From positions 1-34,826 of the forward strand of contig JAFUXI010000011.1 in assembly GCA_017470995.1 (NCBI GenBank): a stretch of 34,826 nucleotides of DNA. Direction: 5' to 3'. Source of the stretch: Spirochaetales bacterium (GTDB lineage Bacteria > Spirochaetota > Spirochaetia > Sphaerochaetales > Sphaerochaetaceae). Positions 1 through 7,556 of this stretch are shown piece by piece (within the stretch, counting starts at the first letter, position 1; every line of letters starts with the position of its first letter). Below the pieces are notes generated by a model that was not told the DNA's origin, did not search any database, and was given only the letters and a program-made list of their open reading frames with translations. The position numbers and the translations under genes are program-made.

Positions 1-57
1 AAATCCCGCTCGAAATCAGTGAATGAAACGGCCAGAGACTACAAGTACAAATGGTAG
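1..57 (+). CDS. C-terminal end of a truncated gene (partial, unknown)
   Basis: Frame 1 is open from the first base and ends with TAG at 55-57, giving 18 residues ending in DYKYKW. A hairpin repeat that looks like a terminator follows 18 bases after the stop, the same arrangement as at the right end of the window, which supports this being a true gene end. The piece is too short to assign a family. It could also be chance open frame, so confidence is modest. Confidence 0.4.
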   Translation, partial: KSRSKSVNETARDYKYKW

Positions 58-75
58 GTCCCGGGTAAAAAAGAA

Positions 76-117
76 GGCTGTAACCCTCAGCCGGCAAGAC
101 CGACTTTTGTTACAGCC
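76..117. repeat. Dispersed hairpin repeat, copy 1 (terminator-like)
   Basis: A 9-bp stem (76-84 with 109-117, GGCTGTAAC/GTTACAGCC) encloses a second stem built from AGCCGG and CCGACT. A-rich sequence precedes it and CCATTTTTG follows, so it could terminate transcription in both directions. The reverse complement of this copy matches 34691-34734 with one difference in the core, including the loops. A simple terminator would not be expected to keep its loop, so this looks like a dispersed repeat used as a terminator. Confidence 0.8.
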
Positions 118-224
118 CCATTTTTGTATGTTGGCATCATTTGCATTCTGCCTTTGACAACAGGTATATCCGTCAGCTCTTAGACAGAGTCTTACATTTA
201 CAAGAGAAATCAATAATAATCAAA

Positions 225-263
225 TTAACCCAAATTAATTTCGGTTAAATTGATTTGGGTTTA
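225..263. promoter_or_regulatory. AT-rich palindrome (possible operator) upstream of ATPase remnant
   Basis: AACCCAAATTAATTT (227-241) pairs with AAATTGATTTGGGTT (247-261) around a 5-base centre, with one G-T pair. The pairing reaches 225/263 with one mismatch. It lies 28 bases before the ATG of the ATPase fragment at 291. It may be a binding site for a dimeric regulator or the relic promoter of the broken gene. No regulator can be named. Confidence 0.5.
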
Positions 264-290
264 ATGAAGTTGGATTTATGGAGACACAAA

Positions 291-401
291 ATGGCGGAAC
301 AGTTCAGAGGAAGGAACAAAGAACTCAAAGCTCTTGAGCAGAAGTTCAACCAAAAAGGATTTTCCATTCTGATTTGTTCTGATTATATGGAAACTCTTTG
401 A
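291..401 (+). pseudogene. N-terminal remnant of a DUF234-type AAA ATPase
   Basis: ATG at 291 opens 36 codons ending in TGA at 399-401. The peptide starts MAEQFRGRNKELKALEQ and continues KFNQKGFSILI. This matches the typical start of stand-alone prokaryotic ATPases of the PF01637/DUF234 group, where a GR..EL..LE motif precedes a beta strand and then the Walker A loop. Here the frame ends before any P-loop, so the nucleotide-binding and DEXX parts are missing. About 140 bases of non-coding sequence separate it from the next gene. I read it as a decayed or deleted gene; a small functional peptide is unlikely. Family assignment rests on pattern recognition over about 30 residues. Confidence 0.6.
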
Positions 402-471
402 GAAACATGGCCTAAATTGTTAACCATACTGAACATAAACCATCAGTTGTAAAAACTCTCCAATTATTCAA

Positions 472-500
472 TTGTCAGTTGTTTCAATCTCCACTATCCT
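472..500 (+). promoter_or_regulatory. Promoter of the XRE/TPR gene
   Basis: TTGTCA (472-477), a 17-base spacer, and TATCCT (495-500). The ATG at 546 follows about 45 bases downstream with AGGAG at 535-539. The match to a sigma-70 type promoter is good. Confidence 0.55.
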
Positions 501-545
501 AGAATCACAATCTTGCAAGACACAAACCGAAGCAAGGAGATGAAC

Positions 546-1565
546 ATGACTATAGGAAAGAAGATAAGACAACTGAGGCGAGATCTGGGGTTGTCCCAGC
601 AGGCCCTTTCGGACAAGCTTGGTGTAACGGCACAGGCTGTGAGCAAGTGGGAGAATGAGACATCATTGCCTGACATAAGCATACTGCCGTCAATGGCATC
701 GATATTCGGGGTCCAGATAGATGACCTTTTCGAGTATTCAAAGGACAAGGAGTACGAGAAGATCTCCAATATGATTGAGCTCAAGAGGAATATCACCAAC
801 CAGGAGTTCTCAAATGCCGAGTCCTTTCTGCTTGGAGAGATCGAAAGGAACCCGGAGGACTACAAGGCCCACTCCACACTTGCAGACCTGTACTGCACCC
901 AGGCGATTATGCTTAACCGCAAAGCGGTGCACTACGGGAAAGCAGCCTTGGCCCTGAGCCCCAACTCGAAGTTCGACCTGAACACAATAAACAACTGCTG
1001 GGGCGGAATGCGCTATGACTGGAACGTAGCCAACCACCACGAGCTGATCGACTACCTGAAGAGGCTTCTCAGGGAGAGCCCGGAGAACAAGAAGGCCTAT
1101 TTCTACCTGATAGACAACCTTGTGGATGACGGCAGAATAGCAGAGGCCAGAAAGGTGCTTTCCCAGTCAAAGGTCAACAACCCCGACAACCTGAACGAGG
1201 CCTACGAGATCTGGATAGAAGAGAAGGTCTCCGGCTTCGACTCCGTCAGACAAAGATATGAGAAGCTTGCCCAAAAGTACCCGAAGGACTGGAGAATCCT
1301 CTTCAACGTGGCCAACTCCTTTTCGCACAACGAGAGCTATGAGCAGGCCATAGTCTACTGGCAGATGGCGTTCGATGCCATGGAGAAACCGCGTTACACG
1401 GACTTTCTGGAATCGATTGCCCAGTGCCATCTGCGCCTTGGAGACAAGCAGAGCGCAGTTGCAGCACTCAAACAGCAAAAGGCCCTTCTGAGGGACGAGT
1501 GGAACATGTCATTCGGACGTGACCAGGACATTCTGGACGAACGGATCAAAGAACTGACAGAGTAA
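546..1565 (+). CDS. XRE-family regulator with TPR-like repeats
   Basis: The 339-residue product begins MTIGKKIRQLRRDLGLSQQ. Residues about 4-58 form a typical Cro/C1 helix-turn-helix (LSQQALSDKLGVTAQAVSKWE). The remaining 270 residues are helical with tetratricopeptide-like units (for example ADLYCTQAIMLNRKAVHYGKAALALSPNS and the AEARKVLSQS region). Such proteins are DNA-binding regulators whose TPR part often senses a peptide or a protein partner. I chose the ATG at 546 because AGGAG ends at 539, a 6-base gap. ATGs at 513 and 540 lack usable spacing. It has its own promoter and a terminator after it, so it is monocistronic. The neighbour on the other strand is another XRE protein. Target unknown. 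Confidence 0.88.
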   Translation: MTIGKKIRQLRRDLGLSQQALSDKLGVTAQAVSKWENETSLPDISILPSMASIFGVQIDDLFEYSKDKEYEKISNMIELKRNITNQEFSNAESFLLGEIERNPEDYKAHSTLADLYCTQAIMLNRKAVHYGKAALALSPNSKFDLNTINNCWGGMRYDWNVANHHELIDYLKRLLRESPENKKAYFYLIDNLVDDGRIAEARKVLSQSKVNNPDNLNEAYEIWIEEKVSGFDSVRQRYEKLAQKYPKDWRILFNVANSFSHNESYEQAIVYWQMAFDAMEKPRYTDFLESIAQCHLRLGDKQSAVAALKQQKALLRDEWNMSFGRDQDILDERIKELTE

Positions 1566-1570
1566 TTCCG

Positions 1571-1597
1571 AAGCCGACAGTTGTCTATCGGCTTTTT
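1571..1597 (+). terminator. Rho-independent terminator of the XRE/TPR gene
   Basis: AAGCCGA (1571-1577) pairs with TCGGCTT (1588-1594) and is followed by a T run up to 1597. It begins five bases after the stop codon of the plus-strand gene and sits just before the stop of the convergent gene. Confidence 0.8.
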
Positions 1598-2041
1598 TCA
1601 TCTCCAATGCTTCAGCAGAGATAGATAACCGTCATATTGCCTGCGTCTCTCATTATCAGGGACATTCTCCGGATTCGGCATATGTGCAACAAGGAAATCC
1701 AGCAGGCTGTCTTTGGAATTGTATGCGAATGAGCCATCGGAATAACACCACTTGCAGTAATCCTCGTTGAAGCTGCCATCGGCTTCCCTGCTCACCATGT
1801 CATCCTGATCCAACGGCATGCCGCAGCACTGGCACACGAGCCTTGTCGGTGAGCCGAGCAAGGTGTTGATTGTCACACCGAATTCCCTGGACAGCAGCTT
1901 CAGGGTATCCGTTCCGGGCTGGGTCTCCCCTGTCTCCCATCTGCTAACAGCCTGTCTTGTGACCATGACTCTCTCTGCCAACTGGTCCTGGGTCAGGCCA
2001 TTCTTCTCCCTGAGGTTCTTAAGTATATCGCGTATTTCCAT
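1598..2041 (-). CDS. XRE-type regulator fused to a zinc-ribbon domain
   Basis: 147 residues. The first 65 residues are a helix-turn-helix of the Cro/C1 type (LTQDQLAERVMVTRQAVSRWETG). The C-terminal half carries CQCCGMPL and YCKWCYSDG, four cysteine pairs typical of the putative zinc-ribbon family PF12674, followed by a short helical tail. The protein probably binds DNA and a metal through the second domain. The start at 2041 is chosen because AGGAGGAG lies just upstream; the in-frame ATG 21 bases further up has no ribosome-binding site. The gene is single, with its own promoter, and converges on the XRE/TPR gene. Regulated genes are unknown; the chromate transporter operon behind it is the nearest candidate. 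Confidence 0.85.
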   Translation of the reverse strand: MEIRDILKNLREKNGLTQDQLAERVMVTRQAVSRWETGETQPGTDTLKLLSREFGVTINTLLGSPTRLVCQCCGMPLDQDDMVSREADGSFNEDYCKWCYSDGSFAYNSKDSLLDFLVAHMPNPENVPDNERRRQYDGYLSLLKHWR

Positions 2042-2061
2042 GATCTCCTCCTGATTCTTCA

Positions 2062-2090
2062 ATTATGAGGCTGTTCAATCTCGGATTCAA
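2062..2090 (-). promoter_or_regulatory. Promoter of the XRE/zinc-ribbon gene
   Basis: On the minus strand TTGAAT (2085-2090), a 17-base spacer and CATAAT (2062-2067), 20 bases before the ATG at 2041. Confidence 0.5.
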
Positions 2091-2176
2091 GAAACGCGTA
2101 GTTGCTTTATCCTGATATCGGCAAATCCCGATGAAAAGATGAACCCGATCCTGTTGCAGACCATATCGACGAATGA

Positions 2177-2674
2177 TCAGACAATGTCGATGTCATCATA
2201 CCTGACTGCGAGCATGCCGATACAGAACAGGATCGCCGCATCTGCCAGGGAAATTGTCTTGGGCAGATTGTACTCGACATTGCGCTTCTCGGGATTCCTG
2301 AGGTAGCCGATCTCCTGTCCGTCAATGAAGAATCTGATAAGGCTGTCCTTCTCATTCCGCATCTCAATCTGCCCGTAGATTGAGTCCACCAACACCTTGT
2401 CCACATGTTGCGGTTTGGCGATGGGAACATAATCGGACAGCTTGAGGCTTCCATTTCCGATATTGCCTTTCGGTTCAATCTCCACATCGGTTCCGTTAAG
2501 CCTGACATTCACCTTCATGGTTCCCGCCATGGTTGTGATGCTCCACCCGTTTGCGTAGAGTTTTATACAGACCAGGCGTCCCTGTTCATTTGCCACTATG
2601 TGTCTGAACAGACCGTTCTTCACTGTCAGATTCCCGGATGCGGAAGAAACCGTGTTCCTGTTTGCTTTTGACAT
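2177..2674 (-). CDS. Conserved-looking hypothetical protein behind chromate transporters
   Basis: 165 residues, not confidently recognised. It has no signal peptide. The central part looks like a beta-sheet domain (repeated short hydrophobic strands such as WSITTMAGTMKVNVRL and LIRFFIDGQEIGYL), and the C-terminus ends with a hydrophobic helix (ADAAILFCIGMLAVRYDDIDIV). The overall shape resembles LURP-one/tubby-like lipid-associated proteins, but this is only an impression. AGGTGAGG precedes the ATG at 2674. The stop of the chromate transporter upstream lies 7 bases away, so the two are co-transcribed. The role may be linked to the transporter, but nothing in the sequence shows it. Confidence 0.75.
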   Translation of the reverse strand: MSKANRNTVSSASGNLTVKNGLFRHIVANEQGRLVCIKLYANGWSITTMAGTMKVNVRLNGTDVEIEPKGNIGNGSLKLSDYVPIAKPQHVDKVLVDSIYGQIEMRNEKDSLIRFFIDGQEIGYLRNPEKRNVEYNLPKTISLADAAILFCIGMLAVRYDDIDIV

Positions 2675-2681
2675 GTTCGCC

Positions 2682-3227
2682 TCACCTGATGATTATTCCG
2701 AGCAATAGATACACTACTCCACATGCAACCATGATGAGTACGGGGTTTACCTTCGTAGTCTTCATGAATACAAGGGCCGCAGAGAAGAGCATCAGCCCCT
2801 TCCCGTCGATATCCCCGCCGAATCCCGCCACGTTGGAAAGAATCCTTATTCCTGCGGCGGCTATCAAGGAAACCACAACCGGCCTGATGACCTTGAGTAT
2901 CCTCTTCATGAAATCCGCTGACCTGTACTTGTAGTAGACGAATGCAAGGATGGACACAACAAGCAAGGACGGAACAATACAGCCGAGAGTCGCAATGACA
3001 GCGCCAAGGATCCCTCCGATCCTTATTCCGACGAATGTCGCGGAATTGATTGCAATAGGACCGGGCGTCATCTCCGCTATTGTCACCAGGTCTGTGAACT
3101 CCGACATCGTAAGCCAGGCATGGTTTGTGACGACCTGACTTTCAATCAAAGGGATGGCGGCATAGCCTCCGCCGATACTGAAAAGCCCGACCTGCAGAAA
3201 AGAAAGGAACAGCTGGAGATAGATCAT
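2682..3227 (-). CDS. Half-size chromate transporter (CHR family), second subunit
   Basis: 181 residues with about five or six membrane segments. It contains the family motifs FSIGGGYAAIPL near residue 16 and EMTPGPIAINSATFVG near residue 52. Full-length ChrA proteins have two such domains; this is a single-domain form. In known cases short CHR proteins are encoded as pairs and both halves are needed to export chromate as a proton-linked carrier. Its ATG overlaps the stop of the preceding half by four bases (ATGA), so translation is coupled. The substrate in an anaerobe could be another oxyanion. Confidence 0.9.
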   Translation of the reverse strand: MIYLQLFLSFLQVGLFSIGGGYAAIPLIESQVVTNHAWLTMSEFTDLVTIAEMTPGPIAINSATFVGIRIGGILGAVIATLGCIVPSLLVVSILAFVYYKYRSADFMKRILKVIRPVVVSLIAAAGIRILSNVAGFGGDIDGKGLMLFSAALVFMKTTKVNPVLIMVACGVVYLLLGIIIR

Positions 3228-3802
3228 CTCAGGGCCCCCTTTCTTCTGAAGAACGCAAGCGCAACACCAAGAAGCAGGGCCGCAATTATCAGGAACACCA
3301 CATTGACCTTGAAGAAGAAGGACAGCACGAAAGCCACAACTATAAGGGAATCATACAGTATTGATTTCTCCTTAATGACCTTGACGGCAAGATCGATGCT
3401 CACGGAAAGGATGATCGCCGCCACTCCGGCCTGCATTCCCTTCAGCACCATTGCCACATACATATTGTCGGCAATTAGGTTGTAGATGAACGAGACTGCA
3501 GTCAGGATGATCATCGGCGGAAGGATCGTGCCCAGCACAGAGGCTATCATCCCGATGATGCCGAACACCTTCCATCCGACAAGGATGGCCACATTGACGG
3601 CAATCGCCCCCGGTGCCGACTGCGCCAGGGCAATCAGATCCAGCATTTCGGACTCGTCAATCCATCCAAGCTCCTCGGAGAACTTCTTCTTGACGAAGGT
3701 CGCTATGACAAATCCGCCGCCGAAAGTGAATGCGCTGATGTAGAACATGCACGAAAAAAGCGTCCATAAGACATTTGTCAGTCTAGGCTTCTTCTCGTGC
3801 AT
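3224..3802 (-). CDS. Half-size chromate transporter (CHR family), first subunit
   Basis: 192 residues, a single CHR domain with hydrophobic segments throughout. Motifs are FTFGGGFVIATFV near residue 26 and AQSAPGAIAVNVAILVG near residue 60, the counterparts of those in the partner. A basic C-terminus (FFRRKGALR) is probably cytoplasmic. GGAGG lies 8-12 bases before the ATG at 3802. It is the first gene of a three-gene operon with the second half and the unknown 165-residue protein. A promoter of TTCACA, 17 bases, TACCAT is visible just upstream. Confidence 0.9.
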   Translation of the reverse strand: MHEKKPRLTNVLWTLFSCMFYISAFTFGGGFVIATFVKKKFSEELGWIDESEMLDLIALAQSAPGAIAVNVAILVGWKVFGIIGMIASVLGTILPPMIILTAVSFIYNLIADNMYVAMVLKGMQAGVAAIILSVSIDLAVKVIKEKSILYDSLIVVAFVLSFFFKVNVVFLIIAALLLGVALAFFRRKGALR

Positions 3803-3823
3803 CTTCGCTTCCTCCGGATGTAT

Positions 3824-3852
3824 GGTAACGATTTTTGCAAAATTTGTGAAAG
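3824..3852 (-). promoter_or_regulatory. Promoter of the chromate transporter operon
   Basis: On the minus strand TTCACA, a 17-base AT-rich spacer, then TACCAT, placed about 20 bases before the ATG at 3802. Matches are moderate. Confidence 0.4.
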
Positions 3853-3881
3853 GCTATTCTCAGATACTGAAGCCAAAGGGT

Positions 3882-3922
3882 AAAAAAATACTTCAAGAGA
3901 CAATCACAGTCATCTCTTGAAG
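3882..3922 (-). terminator. Terminator downstream of IS3 OrfA remnant
   Basis: CTTCAAGAGA (3891-3900) pairs perfectly with TCTCTTGAAG (3913-3922). Read on the minus strand it is followed by TATTTTTTT, a good intrinsic terminator. It now ends only a broken transposase fragment and insulates the chromate operon from read-through. Confidence 0.75.
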
Positions 3923-3978
3923 TTCATGATTCTCAGACCTCTGGCTTCCAGTTGTCCTGCCATCTTAGCACGGGTTTG

Positions 3979-4116
3979 TCATCCTGCCAGAGGACAGGCA
4001 AGGCTGTTCGCATGGACGACGAGTTGTTTTGATACCTCCTTGACGTCCATCCCGTCTTCAACAATGAGTTTCACCGCTGCAATCTTGAATTCTCTCATGA
4101 AAACTCTTCTCGACAT
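3979..4116 (-). pseudogene. IS3-family transposase OrfA, N-terminal remnant
   Basis: ATG at 4116, preceded by AGAAGGAG, opens 45 codons: MSRRVFMREFKIAAVKLIVE followed by DGMDVKEVSKQLVVHANSL. This is the classic first helix-turn-helix of IS3-type OrfA (IS3_orfA/transposase_8). The conserved continuation after 'VHANSL' (usually YRW and a helical tail) is lost, the frame runs into CPLAG and stops. A second frame downstream keeps a tryptophan-rich piece (LRWQDNW), so a frameshift or small deletion is likely. There is no OrfB with a DDE domain and I see no terminal inverted repeats. This is a dead relic of a mobile element. Confidence 0.8.
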
Positions 4117-4220
4117 GATTTTCTCCTTCTGAATAATCTCTTATTCCCTTAACTCACTTTCAAGAAAATCATGCCATGTCCAAATGCGGAACATTCCTTT
4201 GATGGCCCAATGATGCAGGG

Positions 4221-4239
4221 TTAACGTTAATCTTATAAT
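4221..4239 (+). promoter_or_regulatory. LacI-type operator candidate with adjacent -10 box
   Basis: The perfect palindrome TTAACGTTAA (4221-4230) has the central CG typical of LacI-family operators. TATAAT follows at 4234-4239. It lies 80 bases before the LacI-family gene, so autoregulation and control of the downstream sugar operon are plausible. No footprint or second copy in front of the binding protein is seen. Confidence 0.5.
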
Positions 4240-4274
4240 TTTTTGCAGAATAAAGAGTTATAAAAAGATTGCAC

Positions 4275-4303
4275 TTGCTTTGCAACCATTTCGGTGTTAA
4301 TCT
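4275..4303 (+). promoter_or_regulatory. Promoter for a leaderless LacI-family transcript
   Basis: TTGCTT (4275-4280), 17 bases, TAATCT (4298-4303), then 7 bases to the ATG at 4311. No Shine-Dalgarno is present. The spacing puts the transcription start at or next to the ATG. Confidence 0.45.
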
Positions 4304-4310
4304 GTAATTG

Positions 4311-5339
4311 ATGAGTGTTTTATTGAAGGACATTGCTGAGAAAACCGGTTTCTCCATCAATACAGTCTCGCGCGCGTTGCGCGATGACAAAAAATTGTCC
4401 GAAAGCACACGCAAGACAATCCGCGAGACTGCAGAGATGATGGGGTATGTGAGAAACTCCGCAGCCGCCCTCATGAGAAAGGGAACCTCGAACGAGATCG
4501 GAATCATCTCGGGCGATTCTTCAAATCCGTTTTTTGCCGAAGTCGTCAGGGGGATAGAGGAAACCGCAAAACAGGCCGGTTTCCGGATTCTTCTTCTGAA
4601 CACGGACGAAGATCCAGAACGGGAAGCAGACTACATGAAGATGTTTGTGTCCATGAAGGTTGCCGGGATACTCATCGTTCCCGTCTTCCATGACGATATG
4701 TGTCAGAAGATCTACAGGACAATATCAGTCCCCTATTATTTCGTAGGAAGACATGTGGAGGGGATTACGGGGCATTCCATTCTCCATTCCGACATACAGT
4801 CCCAATATGATGTCACACAGTCGCTGATAAACAAAGGGCACAGGCGGATTCTTTATATAGTAGGTCCGGAGAACATCAGCAACACCATCGACAGGCTTAA
4901 CGGATACCTGAAGGCGTTGGACAACAACGGAATCCCCCGCGATCCGGATCTCATAATAAGGACGAACGGCCACATCGAGGACGGTTTCGCATCAATAAAC
5001 CGGGCCCTGAACAGAAGCCTAAACTTCACAGCTGTCGCCTGCTTCAACGATCTTGTGGCAATGGGAGCCATCAAAGCCCTTTCCGAGAACAACTACAGGG
5101 TTCCGGAGGACATTGAGGTATTCGGTTTCGACAACCTTTATATCTCCCAGTTCATGCAGCCAAGCCTCAGCACGGTGGACGTACCCAAGTTCGCCCTGGG
5201 AAAGATAGCCATTGAAACGCTGTTGCGGCACATAGACGATCCGCAGCTGCCGTATGACGATATTAATTTGAACACCAGGTTGATTTACAGGAAATCATCC
5301 GCCAGAAACAGACTATCCTTAAAGGAGGGATCATTATGA
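4311..5339 (+). CDS. LacI-family transcriptional regulator
   Basis: 342 residues, the usual family length. Residues 3-25 are the LacI helix-turn-helix (LLKDIAEKTGFSINTVSRALR), followed by the hinge helix and a periplasmic-binding-protein-like effector domain (EIGIISGDSSNPFFAEVVRGIE, and IEVFGFDNLYISQFMQPSLSTV near the C-terminus). It should bind DNA as a dimer and release or bind on contact with a sugar. The ATG at 4311 is used because the helix-turn-helix begins right after it; there is no ribosome-binding site and a -10-like box sits 7 bases upstream. Its stop overlaps the start of the binding-protein gene (ATGA), so it is the first gene of the transport operon and probably its regulator. 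The sugar is unknown. Confidence 0.93.
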   Translation: MSVLLKDIAEKTGFSINTVSRALRDDKKLSESTRKTIRETAEMMGYVRNSAAALMRKGTSNEIGIISGDSSNPFFAEVVRGIEETAKQAGFRILLLNTDEDPEREADYMKMFVSMKVAGILIVPVFHDDMCQKIYRTISVPYYFVGRHVEGITGHSILHSDIQSQYDVTQSLINKGHRRILYIVGPENISNTIDRLNGYLKALDNNGIPRDPDLIIRTNGHIEDGFASINRALNRSLNFTAVACFNDLVAMGAIKALSENNYRVPEDIEVFGFDNLYISQFMQPSLSTVDVPKFALGKIAIETLLRHIDDPQLPYDDINLNTRLIYRKSSARNRLSLKEGSL

Positions 5340-6607
5340 AGAGTTTGAAAAGAATCGCAGTTGTGTTGCTCGTGCTTTGCTGCATGACATCACTGTTCGC
5401 ACAGGGAGCGGCCGAAGCCAAGACTTCAGGCCCCAGGATCGTAACGTTCTGGTCTCTGTTCACGGGAGGAGACGGAGAGTTCTTCGATGCTATCATCAAT
5501 GAGTTCAACAAGACTCATACCGACATCCAGCTCAAGAATGATACTGTGAAATTTGATGATTACTACACCAAACTCACAGCCGCACTTGCAGCCGGAAATG
5601 CGCCTGACATGATTGTCTGCCATCAGGGCAACCTGCTCAACTATGTTTCGAGCGGACAGCTTCTTGCTCTCGATGAGTATCTGAAGGCAAACAATTTCCC
5701 GGTCAACGACTTTGTCGCAGCTCCGTTGGATGCCTGCCGCTTCGATGGCAAGCAGTACGCAATCCCGCTTGATGTACATCCGATCATCATGTATGTCAAC
5801 ACGGATCTTCTGGCACAGGCGGGAATCAAAGACATCCCGCAGACCATGGATGATCTTATTGCAGCCGGCATGAAGGTTGCGGAAAAGACGGGAAAGATGG
5901 GAATCGACATCGACAACACCACAGCTGTTTACAAGGCATACACGCTGACAAGACTGTTCTTCTCCTTCATCTATCAGCAGGGCGGAACATTCCTTACAGC
6001 GGACAACAAGGCTGCCAACTTCAACAACGAGTACGGCTACAAGGCCCTCCAGGCCCTTCAGGACATGGTCCAGAAGTACAAGACAACACCTGCAGGCCTT
6101 GACTACGACACAGCCATGAACGAGTTCAAGCTCGGTGATGCAGCTTTCTATTTCAACGGTGTATGGGCAACCGGAACCCTGGAGCAGCAGGCTGGCCTGA
6201 ATTTTGTCGCAATTCCCATTCCGGGCTTCATGGGCAAACCTGCAGCATGGTCAGGAAGCCATACACTGGCTATTCCGGCAAAGGCCAACATCGATCCGGA
6301 GCATGTCAAGGATATCCTGACTGCCATTGAATTCATCACCGGACACGGTGAGATGTGGGCCAAGGCAGGTCATGTCCCGACCAGAATCTCCGTCCAGAAT
6401 AGTAAGGCGTTCGCAGACCTTCCGTACAGAAAGGGTTATGCCGATTCTGCAGCAAGTGCAGTTGCCCCGCCGACAACAGCTGCATGGGATGAGATCTACG
6501 GAACATGCTCCGATCTTCTCGAGTATGCGGTTGTCAACGGCCAGCAGGTTCAGGAAGCTCTGGACCTGATGGAGAAAACGGTAAACAAGATCATCGCATC
6601 CTATTGA
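5336..6607 (+). CDS. ABC transporter sugar-binding protein (family 1)
   Basis: 423 residues. A signal peptide of about 22 residues (KRIAVVLLVLCCMTSLFA) is followed by QGAAEA, a start common in spirochaete binding proteins. There is no lipobox, so cleavage by signal peptidase I at LFA/QG is likely. The mature part has the family-1 solute-binding features: VTFWSLFTGGDGEFFDAII, then APDMIVCHQGNLLNYVSSGQLLALD, and the C-terminal AWSGSHTLAIPA region. It captures a carbohydrate in the periplasm for the two permeases downstream. AAAGGAGGG precedes the ATG, which overlaps the LacI gene. A strong hairpin after the stop may set a higher level than the permeases. No ATPase gene is linked, so a shared MsmK/UgpC-type ATPase elsewhere is expected. 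Confidence 0.93.
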   Translation: MKSLKRIAVVLLVLCCMTSLFAQGAAEAKTSGPRIVTFWSLFTGGDGEFFDAIINEFNKTHTDIQLKNDTVKFDDYYTKLTAALAAGNAPDMIVCHQGNLLNYVSSGQLLALDEYLKANNFPVNDFVAAPLDACRFDGKQYAIPLDVHPIIMYVNTDLLAQAGIKDIPQTMDDLIAAGMKVAEKTGKMGIDIDNTTAVYKAYTLTRLFFSFIYQQGGTFLTADNKAANFNNEYGYKALQALQDMVQKYKTTPAGLDYDTAMNEFKLGDAAFYFNGVWATGTLEQQAGLNFVAIPIPGFMGKPAAWSGSHTLAIPAKANIDPEHVKDILTAIEFITGHGEMWAKAGHVPTRISVQNSKAFADLPYRKGYADSAASAVAPPTTAAWDEIYGTCSDLLEYAVVNGQQVQEALDLMEKTVNKIIASY

Positions 6608-6615
6608 TTGATGGC

Positions 6616-6647
6616 AAACCGACCGGGTGCCCTTACCCGGTCGGTTT
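6616..6647 (+). promoter_or_regulatory. Intercistronic hairpin after the binding-protein gene
   Basis: A perfect 13-bp stem (6616-6628 with 6635-6647, AAACCGACCGGGT) with a 6-base loop starts 9 bases after the stop. No T run follows. It resembles hairpins that stabilise the upstream message and give more binding protein than permease. It could also terminate part of the transcripts. Confidence 0.75.
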
Positions 6648-6683
6648 GGATTTGTCAGACATCTTTTTGATCAGGAACAGAAT

Positions 6684-7556
6684 ATGATTCCCGGAAATAA
6701 GGACAACAGGGACGGATGGTTGTTCTCCATCCCGTTTCTTTTGGTATTTGTTCTATTCATGCTGTTTCCGCTTGTTTACGGACTGGTGATCAGCTTCTTC
6801 AGATGGAACATCCTGTCCGACAAGGTATTCATCGGATTCCAGAACTATGTAAACCTGTTCGCGGACGAAAAATTCTACACTTCTCTTTGGCACACTGTTG
6901 AATTCGTGCTTATCACAACGCCGGTTCTACTGGTATTAGGCTTTCTGATGGCGTTGGTCACAACATCGAAATCCCCTTTGAGGAAGGTCGCGGAAAACGT
7001 CTTCTTCATTCCATATATTTTTTCAATGACCGTTGTCAGCACCCTGTGGGCCTGGCTTTTCCAGAAGCAGTACGGGCTGCTGAACAAGGTGGCGGGCCTC
7101 TTCGGGATCCAGCCCATAGGTTGGCTGACGGATCCGAACTGGGCAATGTGGTCTGTCTGCATTGCGACCTTCTGGTGGACCGCAGGCTTCAACATGATTC
7201 TCATGTCCGCCGGAATCAAGCAGATATCGTCAGAGATATATGAAAGCGCGAAGATCGACGGTGCGAACTACCCCCAGTGTGTTTTCAGGATCACGATACC
7301 TCTTCTGAAGCCCACTATAGTGCTTTGTCTGATTCTTCAGATAATCGCCTCATTCAATGTCTTCGGACAGGTTTATGTAATGACCGGAGGCGGACCGTTC
7401 GGAAAAACCAGAACCATCATACAGTACATCTACGAAACAGGATTCTCATACTTCAAAATGGGTTATTCCGCAGCCATGAGCTACATTCTGTTCCTCATCA
7501 TCATGATTGTGTCTGTCATCCAGTACATATCGCTTGGGAGGAAGTCCGATGAATAG
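6684..7556 (+). CDS. Sugar ABC transporter permease, MalF/UgpA type
   Basis: 290 residues with six predicted membrane segments, the first at about residues 10-35 (LFSIPFLLVFVLFMLFPLVYG). The cytoplasmic EAA loop is recognisable (EIYESAKIDGANYPQ followed by ITIPLLKPT), which contacts the ATPase. The family length is about 290, so no large MalF-type insertion. I start at the ATG at 6684 (MIPGNKDNRDGW), preceded by a weak AGGA at 6673; the longer upstream frame runs through the hairpin and is unlikely. Its stop overlaps the next permease gene. It forms the channel with that protein. Confidence 0.92.
   Translation: MIPGNKDNRDGWLFSIPFLLVFVLFMLFPLVYGLVISFFRWNILSDKVFIGFQNYVNLFADEKFYTSLWHTVEFVLITTPVLLVLGFLMALVTTSKSPLRKVAENVFFIPYIFSMTVVSTLWAWLFQKQYGLLNKVAGLFGIQPIGWLTDPNWAMWSVCIATFWWTAGFNMILMSAGIKQISSEIYESAKIDGANYPQCVFRITIPLLKPTIVLCLILQIIASFNVFGQVYVMTGGGPFGKTRTIIQYIYETGFSYFKMGYSAAMSYILFLIIMIVSVIQYISLGRKSDE

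Noticed and set aside
2114..2130. Short stem ATCGG/CCGAT behind the 165-residue gene
   Set aside because: Only 5 bp and no T run, too weak to call a terminator.
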